Part shown: positions 21,779-34,504 of the stretch, piece after piece
Numbering within the stretch: the stretch's first letter is position 1
Layout: each line of letters opens with the position of its first letter
DNA from: Gnetum montanum
Lineage: Eukaryota; Streptophyta; Gnetopsida; Gnetales; Gnetaceae
Reading direction: 5' to 3'
NCBI GenBank assembly: GCA_015680685.1
Contig: MNCI01015561.1
Location: forward strand, 1,043,825-1,107,824
Length of the DNA stretch: 64,000 nt
Notes under the pieces: generated by a model
What the model was told of the DNA's origin: nothing
Databases searched by the model: none
What the model saw: the letters and a program-made list of their open reading frames with translations, nothing else
Translations under genes and position numbers: made by a program

Positions 21779-23571
21779 TAGTCCTCGACTAGCCTTTGGC
21801 TAGTGCCTGGCCATAAAGGCAAAAATAAAATATAATAATAAAAAATATTAATATATGCATAACTATAAACAAAATAAAATTATGCTACTACTATTCTAAG
21901 ATATCCTTTTAACTATCCAAAATTTAATACATTAAAATAGATAGACATTTCACAAGAAAAAGATCAAGAATAAGAACACAAAAATTAGACTTGTCCATTG
22001 TTCAAATGTTTATTTACTAATTATTTGCTAAGAACCTCTATATGCTTATTCCTCTTTTGATGATAAATTCTTATTCTTAGATATGAATCCACATATAACT
22101 TCGTTAGGAAGGCCCTACCTAAGATTAATTGGACTTAACATCACCTCACAAAGTTTACTTCATTAGGTGTAAGAATGTCTTATAAACTCAAGGTTTAAAC
22201 CCTTTGTATGATTTAAGGATTTGAAATGCATTACTTACATCTAACTCATTCTCTAACTTGTTCTTGGCTCAACTTCCAAGTTGGTTGCACGCTACTATCA
22301 TATCCTTTATTAATTGTTTATCTCCCTAATTAAGCTAAGGTATGTAACATACCTAGGTTAATTAGCAAATATAAATTATTAATCAGAACATGGTCAAAGG
22401 ATATACCAAAAGAAAAAATTACACTAGGTTTTATATATCTAGATGAGTAAGAAGGTACCAAAGGCAATGGATGAATGAGTGTTAGTATCCATCATTGGTG
22501 ACCATAATCATTGACGCTTATGGAAGACATCATGAGAAACACAAAAAAAAAAAAAAAAAACTATGCACAAAGGTAGCACTAGTCAGAAGAGGGGACCGTG
22601 GAAAAGAAAAATAGGAAGATAACTCAACAAAAATGAAAAAGAGGAATAGCAAAAGTTAAAAATAAGGTAAAAACAAAGAACAAAAAAGAATAATAATCTA
22701 CGAAGTAAAAAGAAAAAAAAGCAAAGTAACTAAATAATAGAGTAAGAGGAATGATTAAAAGTGAAGGTTTCCATGAACATATTGACTATGGATGAGTCAT
22801 TTCTTTATTTCCAGTGTTATACTTAAGTTCTAAGGTAGTGGCATCGTGAGTAGATTGGTAATTGTTGTCGAACCCTTAAACACTCTACTTACAGAAGGGG
22901 GTTCTTATGGGATGCTTAAAATTGTGAACTTAAAGCATCACCTCAACTTTAAGGTTCTTGTCGAACCATCTTTTTTTCCTTTTGTTTTTCTTTTCTTGCT
23001 TTTCTTTTTTTATTTGTTTTCTTTTATTTTTTTATTCTTGCTTTTTCTTTTTTTTCTTTTCTCTTTTTTTTTCTTCTATTTTTGTTTTCACAAGAAATTC
23101 AATATTTGATTGGCTTCAATCATGAGGTTTTTGCAAGAGCCAAATTCATTTTCTAAGGGTTGCTTACATGGCACTAATCTTGCTTGATATCAATAAATAC
23201 CTTTACCACCAAAGAAACTAGGTCCAATATAACACACCCTTTCTACCTTAGTGACTCATCCAAGTAAGTATTTAATAGAAACCAAAAACTAATAAGCATT
23301 ATCTTAAACTAAGCTATTTAGCCACCTTGACTTATGCACATTGTACTTAAAGAATATTGTTTAAAAATAATCAAGTTTATTATGTGTAAGAAACTTATTA
23401 GTCTAAGGCTCATCCTTAGTTTGATTTTAGGTTTAAACCTATCTATTTTAAAGTAGGAGGAGTTGTGCTTCTTTCTTGCACTCTAGACATGATGCTACCA
23501 AATTCCTTATAATCCCAACTAACAATAGAACATCCTATTGCCCTCTATATTTTTCAAGGAAAAATTTGTAG
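21779..23571 (-). other. RT-5 internal 3' non-coding region
   Basis: No supported gene. AT-rich sequence with an A-run at 22542-22560 and a T-rich tract at 22970-23090. It ends at the RT-6 target site. Confidence 0.6.
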
Positions 23572-23576
23572 ACTGT
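23572..23576. repeat. RT-6 target site duplication, left (ACTGT)
   Basis: ACTGT here and at 30631-30635, directly outside the LTR ends. Confidence 0.9.
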
Positions 23577-24339
23577 TGATGAGTGGCGAGGTACCCATAC
23601 ACTCAACCATATGAATACAAGTGTTTGACTCGCGATCCGGTCGAACTCCAAGGACTAAGTGCTTATGCACCTTAATGGAACACTTAAGATTAATCAATCG
23701 TTGTCTTCCCAAACTTGCATTGTCATGGTTGTATGGTTAAGTAAGCTTGAGGTATGTGATTTTTATAGCTTTTATCTTTTTAATGTCTTATGATAATAGG
23801 GGAAGGTGAAGAGAACTAAGTGACTAACTTACATTAACTATTCACTAACTAAGTTCTAATTGTTCCTAACACCAGTATCCGTTCCCACTTGCCGCACACA
23901 TCCTGAACTAGTGCAATGCTGTTGGGATTACCAAACGCTAATCGTCACTGGGTTACCAAGCGCTACACACATGCTCGAAGTGGTCGTACTAAGTGTACTT
24001 AACTAAGAGGGTCAAGGGTTGAGAGAGAGATTAATTAACTAGGAAAGCATTAAAACATTCAAAAATAATTAATTACTATTGAGCTTAGTCCGTATGCTGC
24101 AAGGTTTATCATAAAGTTCGTCTTTATTGCTGTACACAAATGTGTGCTCAGGTACAATTTGCTCAAATAAAGATCCATTCACTTTAAGACTCCTACTACA
24201 GGCATATGGAAATTATTCTAACTCTAGAATGGTAAAACTACAAGAGTTTAGCTAAGGGTCTAAATCTTACTACCTAGAACAAGGGAAGCTGTCTCTTATT
24301 TATAGATAATGAGGCAGGACGCGATATCGCGGCTCATCA
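23577..24339 (-). repeat. RT-6 3' LTR (763 bp)
   Basis: It is 46 bp shorter than its partner. The difference is mainly in U3: only one GCGATATCGC unit lies between the end and the TATA box (TTATTTATAGATAA, 24297-24310). Confidence 0.9.
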
Positions 24340-24350
24340 TACCCCCATGA
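24340..24350 (-). promoter_or_regulatory. RT-6 polypurine tract
   Basis: Minus strand TCATGGGGGTA directly before the 3' LTR, as in RT-3. Confidence 0.8.
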
Positions 24351-26350
24351 TTGAATGAAAACTCGTCCTCGAGTTCCTTACAAAATATTGGGAAGGTATG
24401 AGATTATTGACTTGAATGACACTAATGGTGAATGGGGTGACACGTGAACGGATCATCATTACAATACATGGAAATATTAGTGTTCACGACCACAAAGGTG
24501 AACACTATACACATTTGACATCTAGCCTTGCAGCTGAGAAAGAAGAGAGAGAGAAAAAAAAAAGAAGATGTGTTGCTGCCGATGCCAGGATTGCACTTTT
24601 CGTTGTCCATCCATAACTGCGCCATCAATCTTGTTCCTTGCATGACTGTTCCAGCACCAATCCATCCTAAGTGTTTCCTCCAACTCCAGTCCATTGTTGT
24701 ATGATTACCATCTACACACACAACACGGTTTCATATTAGCAAGGATAAATAAATCACAATGCAATTAATACCTTGCCTCGTGGTATGGTCCATTGGCTGA
24801 GTTGTGATATGGCTAATACAGAGTCTAGAGATATAACACTGGTGACTACCCAAGGTGTAGGGGTTAGGAGAAAATTGAAAAAATTGGGCCAGGACCCCAA
24901 TGACTAAGAGTGATCCTCTGGTAGCGATAGAATGGAAAAATAGAAGGAATAAGAAAGATGGAGAAAAAGAAACAATGGCAATGTTGATAAAATTGATGTC
25001 AGAGATGGAAATGAACAAAATAAATGTTGATTGCAGCAATGTTTAAGGGAAAGAAGTTAACTGATGCACTAATTAGGAATGCCAGTGGGTCCTCCCCAAA
25101 GCAGGCTCATGCCCTTAATGCCCTTACAATCCCACATTCAAAGAGTTCGTAGGCTTTGGAAATGTCATTTGGAAGCAAGAGTTAAAGTCTTAACCACAAG
25201 ATTTTACCAACAAGAACACAATGCATCAACCAAAATATAGACTATTGATACAGCTAGCAATGAGGTGGAAAATGGAGAAAGAATGATGAGGAGAGAGAAT
25301 GGAATGGAGTCCCAAGAACAAGGTGGTGTACAACCCCTTGTGTAGTTATGATTAATGTGACTTAGTAGATCTCATTCCAAATCCAGCCTCACACAATCCA
25401 CATCCAGTGACTTCGCATTAATACACTTGGCCAATCCATCCACCTTAAGTAACAAGAATGCTTCCACCAAAGAGTCATCACCATTCTGAGAAAACGAGAA
25501 AGGAAAAATTAGGAAGCGAGAGAGGGCCTTAGTTAGAGGGAACACATTTGTTTAGTTCCATAACTAGTGCTTGTAGCCCAGATGATTATTTTGTCTAAGG
25601 GGTGTGCTTTGAATTCTCACTTTCTTCTCTCTTCTTTCTTTTTTTTTTTATTGTGTGAGAACCACACCATGCAAAGACTTATTATTTTTATTGGCTTAGT
25701 TTCCCAACAATGAAGTAATGTCGGAATGGTAAGGAAAACCCAAGAAGAAAACAACCAAGCACCCAAGAGAATAACCAGCAAAAATGCATCAAATCCCCTT
25801 GAAGTCACACCCTTTCAATCCTTGAGTCCTTCCATAGTTCGAGAAATGGCTAGTCACCAATTCGTTGATAGTTCTATGATTTAAAGAAGGGGACTATACA
25901 TTCCAAGCCAAGAGAGACCATAGAAATTTATGAATGCATGGATGACGTGGACTCATTGCCTATTATATCAAAATAACCATATCTTAGTATCAACATTATA
26001 ACTCAAAGGTAAAAACCAAACATTAGCAATCAATAGAATACAGTTCATACCACCATCAGGAACACTTATTAGGTGACGAACCAAACAATCATACAAAGAA
26101 ATGAAAAAGTATAAACAATGTTGCAAAACAAAAACAAGAAAAGTTAAAGAAATTTGTAAAAAAAAATGTGTAAAACAAAAACTTAAAAAGGAACTGAGGG
26201 CCTCAAATGATCAGTAGAGGTGGCCATCTCCCCCATGACTGAGTTGGAAGGGGGAGATCTGAAATAATGAGTGGGGTCATCCCTTTTCAGAGGTATTATG
26301 TGCATTGGCCATTCCAAACTTATGGAAGGGTTTGGCTCGTTGCACATTGA
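24351..26350 (-). other. RT-6 spacer replacing pol
   Basis: About 2 kb with no recognisable coding family. It contains the conserved block at 25083-25125 (minus: CTTTGGGGAGGACCCACTGG). It occupies the place where RT-7 has RT, RNase H and integrase. Confidence 0.6.
25083..25125 (-). other. Conserved spacer block, RT-6 copy
   Basis: Minus strand AAGGGCATTAAGGGCATGAG followed by CCTGCTTTGGGGAGGACCCA. Fourth copy of the block seen in RT-2, RT-3 and RT-4. Confidence 0.7.
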
Positions 26351-27211
26351 CTAGTAATCTCTTATTGGGTTTTTGTTTGACTTTTTAGGAGTTTCCAACT
26401 TCCCCCAAATGATGTTTCCCATGTTAAGGTTTGGAAGTTGGCGACACTCTTGCTCTAGTGCATTTATGCTTTTGACGTGAGCGCAAGTTATTCCCTTAGT
26501 TAGTTCCGTGCACATTGGTGAATTGCTCTCTTGATTAGCTATCAACCACTGGGTGTCTTCTTGTTGTGTGGTTGCTACATACAGACACTTTTGTATGTTA
26601 ATTTCTTGTACACACCGGTTGCATGCAGGCAATGCTAAACATTTTTGTACGCAATCACACCTTGTATCACTGTATGTGATGCATGGAACCTTCTTCTTCT
26701 CGATCTTCCCAAAAGTGTTTTCCTTATATATTTCCAGGGAAAGATCACGGATTCCCAAGTGCGCATTTATGGTACTCAACCATGCTCTTCCCATGATTAT
26801 TGGGAAGTCACCTTTATCATTGTTTACTTGTATCACTAAGAAATCAGCTGGGTATGACCATCCACACATAGTGGTAACAATGTCCTCCACCAGTCCCAAG
26901 GGAATAGTAATGGACTGGTCGGTCAACTCTAGGTGAATATTGCTCTTCTTTAATGGAGGTAGGTTCTAGGCTTTGTACATCTCTTGCGATATTAGGTTGA
27001 CTTCAGAACCTAAGTCCAGAAGTGCTTTACATGGTTCATTTCCAACAACTTGGAGATAGATTAGAGGGCTTTCAGGATTAGAGAATTTCTTGGGAAGGTG
27101 GTCCACCTTAATCCAGTCAGTAATGACATGTGTTAACATAACTGTATACGTTGAGCTCGGTGTTTGGTTTGAAGGGAGCTCTGAAGCCTTATTTGATGGA
27201 GAGGTATTCAA
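26351..27211 (-). pseudogene. RT-6 aspartic protease, nearly intact
   Basis: Retropepsin-type protease that cleaves the gag polyprotein. The frame reads SPLIYLQVVGNEPCKALLDLGSEVNLISQEMYKA with the active-site triad as DLG, a form common in plant Athila/Tat-type elements. One stop follows, then TDQSITIPLGLVEDIVTTM and FLVIQVNNDKGDFPIIMGRAWL (flap and C-terminal GR-W motif). The tail continues to LETPKKSNKNPIRDY, where the frame ends. It matches the RT-7 protease at 61080-61720 almost residue for residue. Only one stop interrupts about 285 codons, so it is younger or better kept than the surrounding genes. Confidence 0.85.
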
Positions 27212-29676
27212 AGGTTCAATCGCTTGTGGTTGTGAAGGCTTGGTTGGATTTTTGGTTCTGAAGAAAGGTTGTCTCTTTATACGGTTGTCAAAACTAACAG
27301 TGGGTTGAGTATTTATAGCCCTCGTGACATTGCGTTGTTGCAGTTGAGTAGGGAGTTCCCCTTACATTGTTGGAGTGGGTGGTAATGGAGCTATCGATGT
27401 GAGAGTTGCAGATGGATATGGAGGATGGTATGTTTGTGGGTTATCTCCCCTAGGAGAAGGATTCCTATAATACTCTTGAGCTTGGTAGTGATGTTGTGGT
27501 ATCACATGACCAACAGAGTCATGTGGAGAGATTGGCTGCTGCACGTAGTAGCCATATGGATCTGGTTGCCAGTAGGGGTATTGTTGCCTTGGTGGTGGCA
27601 TCCCCCATAACTGTGGATATTTCCACTATTGGTGTTCCTCAATAGGTTGTGGTGGAGTTCCACTTGGATAATACATTGAAGGTTGGTGGAACTGCCTTGG
27701 GTTACCTTGGGGATAAGGTAACTGTCGGGGTGCTTGCCGTTTATTGAATCGTGGGTTGAGTGCATACACCCTAGACTCTTGTAGATGTGAGATTACTGGG
27801 CAACATCTCTTAGGATGGTTGTATTAGCATATCTCACATCCACCATCATGGTCTATGTCTAAATCCACAACCTCTTCGGTGATGGCCATTTTACCCTTAC
27901 CCTTATTATGTGCATTGTCTACTTCTCTCCTTTTCTTTTTGTCATAGTCACTACCTCGCTCCCTAGACTCCTCTACAATCTTTAGAATAGTTTTAAATCT
28001 ACTATCTAGGGAGTCCCACATCTGGTCTACCTTTGCTGATGCTTCAGTTATTAGCTTTTGGAGTGGTAAGGTTTTCCTATTCACCATCTCTTCGAGTAGT
28101 GACTCTTCCTCCTCCTCACAAAATCTCACTCCCCTTTTTCGGAAGGAAGGATCTCGGTTGTACTCTTCCGTGCTTTCTCTCTTCTGTAGCTCACCTTCTT
28201 CTTTGGCTACTTGCTCTAGCAATCTATGAACCTAATGAGACCTAAGCTCTGATAATCTCCCTTGGGCATACATTCCAAGGGGTTTTCTTGTTTCATGCCT
28301 AAGTCCATTTACGAGATGGCGTAGTTGATCCCGCTGCGAATAACCGTGGCTAGGGCAAAGATGTAGTAGTGTGTAATAGTGGCCCATGGCAGCATCCAAG
28401 GGTTCATGATTTCCTTACTTCCATCCTTGGATTTGCTTTCACAGGTTAGACACTCAGGAGTATGTTTGGTACTTATCATTAAACAGTTCTAATATCATAC
28501 TCCATCTTCGAATGGATTCTGGTTCTAAGGACTAATACCAGCTCTCAGCTTCTTTCACTAGTGTCCTTGGGAACAACTTTAGTTTTTTTCATTCATTTTC
28601 TATGTTCTACAAGGCACATGCATCATGGAATGCTTGTAAATGGTTTTGAGGATCAGCGTTGTATCCTCCCTCAAACTGTGGGATGTTATTCATGTCTAAA
28701 CTCTTGATCCTACTATCTTTTTGGTGCCTTGTGGGAACTCTTATGGCCTCCGTTATGTCTAGCATACTTCTAGTTGATAGTAGGGGTTCTTCGTGGTCAT
28801 CTCGTTCATAGCATCTATGGTGTTTACGCGATTTCCTACTCTCCCTTCTTCCATTCCTTGATTCCTTAGATTACCCTCGTCCTCTTTCTCGACTATCTTG
28901 TCAATGTTTTTCACTCTATTTACCTTTATCCTCAAGGTTGGTTTCCTTATGACTGTGGCTAGATACTGAAGGAGAGGGTGAATGTGATGATAAAGGTGAA
29001 GAAGAAGGAAAACCATCACCATGATGGTGTTTTCCACCTTCTCTTCTGTGGTCTTGGCCACAGTCATGATCACGATTAGAACGTCCGTCCTTATCATGTG
29101 GTTGTGTTCCTTCATTGAACACTTCATGTTCTTGGGTATCAGAACCAGGGTTGTGAATCATAGAGTGTAGGTTCTAATACACCACCTCCTGACCATCATT
29201 AGGAGGAGGAACATCATTTGGTGGGGAACTTGTTGAAGTAGGTCCACCACCCTCAATTTCGCTCAAGACATGTAGAGCATTATGGGGCCATATACCCTTT
29301 GAGGATGTATGATATCTCTCCTATTGCAAGTCCCTTTGATGTTGCACTTCTATGGGATGGTATTCCCTTGTGTCATGATCGCATGCAACATATTCTGCAT
29401 ACAAAAATGACATGCCTATTCGTGAGAGAGCACAAAGGAGCATGTTGGGGACTGATCGGTCTGGAGGCAACACTATGTTACCTTCCAAGTCTCTCCATGC
29501 AGTTGTTCATCTTGATGGAGAATAAAGGTAAAGTCGAGTACATACTCATCATGATGAGTATATACCACATGAAATTTTTGAGGAACTGGTGGATCTTGGT
29601 TACATGTGTTCTACCACCAACTGTCTCTTGTGTTAGTCCTAGGCAGTGAAGTGCTCTTGTGTGAAGAAGAAGACAT
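27212..29676 (-). pseudogene. RT-6 gag, degenerate
   Basis: Starts at the ATG at 29676 (MSSSSHKS). Order: the DEYVLDFTFILHQDE block near 29540, a Ser/His-rich linker (29161-28916), and NIPQFEGGYNADPQ-like and capsid blocks around 28690-28260 with shifts. A coiled, charged block follows (28222-27824, EEGELQKRESTEEYNRDPSF). The zinc knuckle is CEIC...H...C near 27835-27800, followed by a Pro/Gln/Tyr-rich tail (27765-27362). A stop at 27364 separates this from the protease frame. RT-7 gag has the same order. Confidence 0.75.
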
Positions 29677-29800
29677 TTTTGTCTTGTTCGGTGTGCGATT
29701 TACCGTTGTCTTATCTTTCCTTGATTAACCCTAAGGGTTCATTCTAGCATCCCAACGATATGAATGATTTCCTGTGTTCTATGTAGCGCACAAACAACTA

Positions 29801-29821
29801 AGTCCCCGGCAACGGTGCCAA
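29801..29821 (-). promoter_or_regulatory. RT-6 primer-binding site (tRNA-Asp type)
   Basis: Minus strand TTGGCACCGTTGCCGGGGAC directly follows the LTR. It is one change from the canonical TGGCGCCGTTGCCGGGGAC. Confidence 0.9.
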
Positions 29822-30630
29822 TGATGAGTGGCGAGATACCCCTACACTCAACCATACGAATATGAGCATTTCACACGTGATCCGGTCGAACTCCAAGGAC
29901 TAAGTGCTTACGCGCCTTAATGGAACATTAAGGTTAATCAATCATTGTCTTCCCAAACTTGTATTGTCATGGTTGTATGGTTAAGTAAGCTTGAGGTATG
30001 TGATTTTTATAGCTTTTATCTTTTTAATATCTTATGCTAATAGGGGAAGGTGAAGATAACTAAGTGACTAACTTACATTAACTATTCACTAAGTAAGTTC
30101 TAATTGTTCCTAACACCAGTATCCGTTCCCACTTTCCACACACATCTTGAATTAGTGCAACACTGCTGGGATTACCAAATGCTAATCATTACTGGGTTAC
30201 CAAGCGCTACACACATGCTCGAAGCGATCATACTGAGTGTACTTAACTAAGAGGGTCAAGGGTTGAGAGAGATATTAATTAACTAAGAAAGTATTAAAAC
30301 ATTCAACAATAATTAATTACTATTTAGCTTAGTCCGTATGCTACAAGGTTTATCATAAAGTTTGTCTTTATTGATGTACACAAATGTGTGCTTAGGTACA
30401 ATTTGCTTGAATAAAGATCTGTTCACTTTAAGACTCCTACTATGGGCATATGGAAATTATTCTAACTCTGGAATGGTAAAACTGCAAGATTTTAGCTAAG
30501 GGTCTAAGTCTTACTACCTAGAACAAGGGAAGCCGCCTCTTATTTATAGATAATGAGGCAGGACGTGATATCACTTACATGATATCGCGGGGTGGACGCA
30601 ATATCGCGAATGCGATATCGCGACTCATCA
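29822..30630 (-). repeat. RT-6 5' LTR (809 bp)
   Basis: Plus strand TGATGAGTGGCGAG to CGACTCATCA. U3 carries four GATATC/ATATCG units (30566-30622) upstream of the TATA box at about 30539-30550. The partner LTR has one unit. By eye about 15 differences occur in the first 160 bp against the partner, mostly transitions. Confidence 0.9.
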
Positions 30631-31353
30631 ACTGTAAATACTTCTTTATTAGCTTATTCTATGACATAAGAGTCTTTTTGAGGGGTACGTTTGAGATCTA
30701 AGACTTCTAATGAATTATTGTTATGTAATTTATCAGTAGTGGGATAAGACGGGTCACTTAGCTCTACTAGTTCATCTTTTTTGGGTTTCTCAATGTGATG
30801 TTGATAATATAACTTAAGCCTTTATCCATTAACTAGGAATGTAGTTGGGGAATTGTCAATAGGTGATATGAGAATGCTTTCATTATCATGGGGTGGTTGG
30901 ACAACTAAATAAGGGCTTTCTCACCTAGTTGTTAACTTCCCTAGAAATTTATGTAATCTCATATTATAGAGAAGAAATTTATCACCTATGAATTTTTTTT
31001 TAAAAAAATAGACTCTTATCATGTGTTTTCATTTGTTTCTTTACAAGTTTTTGCTTGGCAAGAGCATATAGCCGCATTTCGTCAAGTTCATGAAGTTGGT
31101 TAATTCTAGCGGCCTAGTTCATGTCTTCATCAAAATTGACTTGTTGGGCTTATAGCAAAGATTGATATTTAAGTTCAAAAGGTAATAGACATAACTTACC
31201 ATGAACTAATTGATAAGGTGAATATCCTAAACTTGGTTTATAGGTAATCTAATAAACTTAAAGTGCATCTTGCAATTTTTTAGACTAGTCCTTTCCTTTA
31301 GTACGTACAATTTTTGTTAATATATTCAACATAATTCTATTAGCATTATCTAC
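30631..31353 (-). pseudogene. RT-5 integrase C-terminal part and pol end
   Basis: After the RT-6 right duplication (ACTGT, 30631-30635) the minus strand continues RT-5 pol. It reads a block similar to the integrase C-terminus (ALYVYQITYKPSLGYSPYQLVHGKLCLLPFEL, ARINQLHELDEMR) with stops. This follows the catalytic core at 31354-31740. Confidence 0.65.
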
Positions 31354-31800
31354 TTAGCCATTTGTTTGATGATGATAAGTAGTAGCTATCTTATGTTGGA
31401 TACCACAAGACTTAAGGAATTTTTTCATGGTTTTATTGACAAAATGAGTTTCTTGATCACTAATGAGCACCCGTGGAGTTCCAAAAGATGTTAAAATATT
31501 TTCTCTAAGGAATGCTACAACTACCTTAACATCATATGTTGGGGTGGCTTTTGTTTCTACCCATTTGGTAACATAGTTGATACAAACCAAAATGTATTGA
31601 CATCCATTAGATGGTGGAAAAGATCCTAAAAATTCTATGCCCCACACATCAAATGGTTTTGTTATTAAAATTTTTTTTAAGTGCATTTCATGTCTTTTTA
31701 TTATGGCTCTCATTCGTTGACATTTATCACACTCTTGCACATTCTTATGTGCATCTTTAAAAATTGAGGGTCAATAAAATCCACTTTGAAGGATTTTGAT
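31354..31800 (-). pseudogene. RT-5 integrase core
   Basis: Integrase joins element cDNA to the genome. The frame has the end of the HHCC finger (CDKCQRM), then PFDVWGIEFLG with the first catalytic Asp, YVTKWVETKATPT, SDQETHF with the second Asp, and HHQTNG leading to the region of the catalytic Glu. A stop follows the NG. The core matches plant Ty3/gypsy elements. Confidence 0.85.
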
Positions 31801-31863
31801 AGTAGTATGTTTGCTATCAACGTGGACACCCCCTAAATCATCATGACATATTTATAGAATTTC

Positions 31864-33634
31864 CTATTGTTCATTATCAGCCACACATATTCTTGCTATG
31901 TTATCTTTACATACTCGATAGAGATACAAACTACTCCAGATGTACCTAGATATGGTGTGTAAGATAGTTTTCTTTTCTTTCTTAGTCCAATTGGTAGGGG
32001 TTTTCATAGTGGTTATATAGTTGGCTATATCAGCAAACCAAGGATCCTTTCTTGTAGAAAAAATTTGTTCATTAGAAAATTTATCATGAGAGACTCCTTG
32101 TGTTCGATTTTCATCAGTCTTTTCTAGCCTAGAAAGATTATCTTCTACTACATTTTCCCTACCTCTTTTATCTAAAATATCCAAGTCAAATTCTTAGAGT
32201 AATAAGCACCATCTCATTATTCTTAAATTTTCTATTTTTTGGTAGCTAAGAACTTAATGGTTAAATGATCAATATATACTCTAGTTTTATATCTTATTAA
32301 ATAATGTCTAAATTTATCACAATAGCTGATAATTCTTTTTCTATAGTTGTATAATTTACTTGGGCTTGGTTTAAACTTTGGGACACATAATAAATCACTC
32401 ATGGTTTATGATCAATGTATTGTGCTAAAATTTCCTCTATTATTGTGTCACTAGCGTCACACATTAAATCAAATGGATAATCCCAATTAGGTACATTTAA
32501 TATAGGGGCTATGGTTACTCATTTTTTCAATTCAAAGAATGCTTCTTGATAGTCATTAGTCCAAATAAATGAAACATCTTTTTCTAAAAGCATGTATAAT
32601 GGTTTAGCAATTTTTGAAAAGTGTTTGATAAACCTTCTATAATATCAAGAATGTCCTAAAAAGATCAAAGAGTCTTTAAATTAGTCAGAGGTGGAAGTGT
32701 AGATATGACTCTTACTTTCTCATCATCCATCCTTATCCCATCTTTAGAAATCACATGTCCTAATACTATGCCACTTGTAACTATTAAGTGACTGTTTTCC
32801 CAACTTAATTTTAAATTTTTATCAATACATCTATTTAAGACATGTTCAAGATGTTGCAAAGTTTCATCATAAGTATTCCCATAGATAGAAAAATCATCAT
32901 AAAACTTTAACATAATCCTCTAACATATTAGAAAATATTGAGATCATGACTCTTTGGAAAGTAGTTGGTGCATTACAAAGGCCAAAAGGCATTTATCTAT
33001 AAGCAAAAGTTCCATAAGGACATGTAAAGGTTGTTTTATGTTGGTCTTTAGGGACAATGCCTACTTGATTGTATCCACTAAATCCATCCAGAAAACAATA
33101 ATATTCATGTCCTTCTAACTTTTCCAAAACTTGATCTATGTATGGTAATGGAAAATGATATTTCTTTGTATTTTGGTTTAACCTTCTATAATCCACACAA
33201 AATCTCCATTTTCCACCCTTTTTTGGAACTACAATAATGGGGCTTATCCATTCACTATCAACTATTTGATAAATAATTCCTTCTTTCCAAAGTTTTGAAA
33301 TTTCAGCCTTAACAATTTGTTTTAAGGCTAAATTAATTTATCTTGGGAGAATTCTTACTAGTTTTACATTTTCCTCTAGATAAATATGATGGAAAATGTT
33401 GGATGAGATTCCTTGGTGAAGGTCCTCATAACTCCATGCAAATACCTCGGACTTTCTATGCAAAACTTCTAAAAATTTTCTTTCTTGCTCATTAGTAAGT
33501 TGGAAATTTATTATTAGTGGTTCATTTTGATCTAGAAAGACATACTTAAGTGTAATAGGTAACTCTCTAAGATCTAAGTAATCTTTATTTGAAGGTTGAA
33601 TTATTTCTCCAATAGTCCTTGAGCCCAAATTCAA
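31864..33634 (-). pseudogene. RT-5 reverse transcriptase and RNase H, broken
   Basis: Reading leftwards from 33634: the pre-RT linker (NLGSRTIGEI, LPITLKYVFLDQNEP), IIVVPKKGGKWRFCVDYRRLNQ, YCFLDGFSGYNQV, TFTCPYGTFAYR, a stop, and MPFGLCNAPTTFQR. The active-site region follows as VLYDDFSIYG (the family usually has FVDDF or similar). Then GHVISKDGI and the gypsy RNase H with NYTTIEKELSAIV. The RNase H part is badly broken by stops. The 32184-31864 frame covers the end of RNase H to the integrase finger. The DGFSGYNQ and YDDFSIYG motifs fit the Athila/Tat branch. Confidence 0.85.
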
Positions 33635-33895
33635 AATTTTGTCAAGGAGATCTGTTGTTCTTTAGTTGAGGGATCTAAAGGTCCTTCCTCAAAATTATTC
33701 AACACAAATACTTCCCTATCTTGTTCCATTGCTAAAGTGGGTAAAGTGTAGAGCATTCTTGCTTCCTTAAAGTCTACATTTAAATGATCTTCTTTTACCT
33801 TATCATATATATTTAGTGTAAAAATAAGATTTGCAAAGGAGAGTTGAAGTTGTCCAAATCTACAATTAATTAATTACCGCATTAGCTGTTGCTAA

Positions 33896-34246
33896 TCAAG
33901 GTCTACCTAATATAATAGGAAAACAATCAGGATCTTTTACTTCCAAAACAACAAAGTCAATTGGGTATTTTCCTTTTTCTACTTCAATTATCAAGTCCTC
34001 TATTATTCCTATGGGTTTAAAATTTGATTCATTAGCCAATGATATTATCATGTTTACTCCTTTGATATCCATAATATCAAGCATCCTAGCCATTTCAAGA
34101 GGCATGATATTAATGCTAGCTCCTAAATCCAATAGGGCATTTTTGATCACTTGGCCATTTATTTTTATTGGGATGGTAGGGATTCCTGGATCCTGATATT
34201 TTGGAATCTCATGACTTTGTATAAGTTGAGAAAGATTATCAACCAA
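33896..34246 (-). pseudogene. RT-5 aspartic protease
   Basis: Frame of 116 codons with PTIPIKINGQVIKNALLDLGASINIMP (active site DLG), a flap region MIISLANESNFKPIGIIEDL, and FVVLEVKDPDCFPIILGRP. The ALLDLGASINIMP motif is typical of plant Athila/Tat elements. It lies upstream of RT in the normal order. Confidence 0.85.
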
Positions 34247-34504
34247 ATAAACATGTTTAGGGATTCTTTCCTTTCTTTTCCTAGTGCATAATTCCCTTGA
34301 GTATTTAACATAAAGAGGTGTGTCTTTTACTGCTTATTCTAAAGGAATATGCAAATACAATTCACTAAACATTTTTTCAAGATGGGCTTTAATTATGAAA
34401 TCCTCTTGTAATCGTTTAGGAAAAAGAGGTAAATTTGGTTGTCTAGAGACTAATGGTTGTTCTTTTTCCCTAGTTGGTTGATCTTTCTCATTTACTATTT
34501 ATGG

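Larger units (their letters stand above)
23577..30630 (-). mobile_element. RT-6: non-autonomous gag-protease LTR retrotransposon
   Basis: Complete insertion with a perfect 5-bp duplication and TGATGAG/CTCATCA LTR ends. On the minus strand: 5' LTR (29822-30630), primer site, gag plus protease (29676-26351), non-coding spacer (26350-24351), polypurine tract, 3' LTR (23577-24339). The pol frame stops a short way past the protease, in the linker that in RT-7 leads to RT. RT, RNase H and integrase are absent. Gag and protease match RT-7 closely, so RT-6 looks like a deletion derivative of the RT-7 lineage. Confidence 0.9.

Noticed and set aside
22846-23109. Open frame of 87 codons, Phe/Leu-rich
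   Set aside because: It is the translation of a T-rich low-complexity tract in RT-5 non-coding sequence; no domain or conservation.
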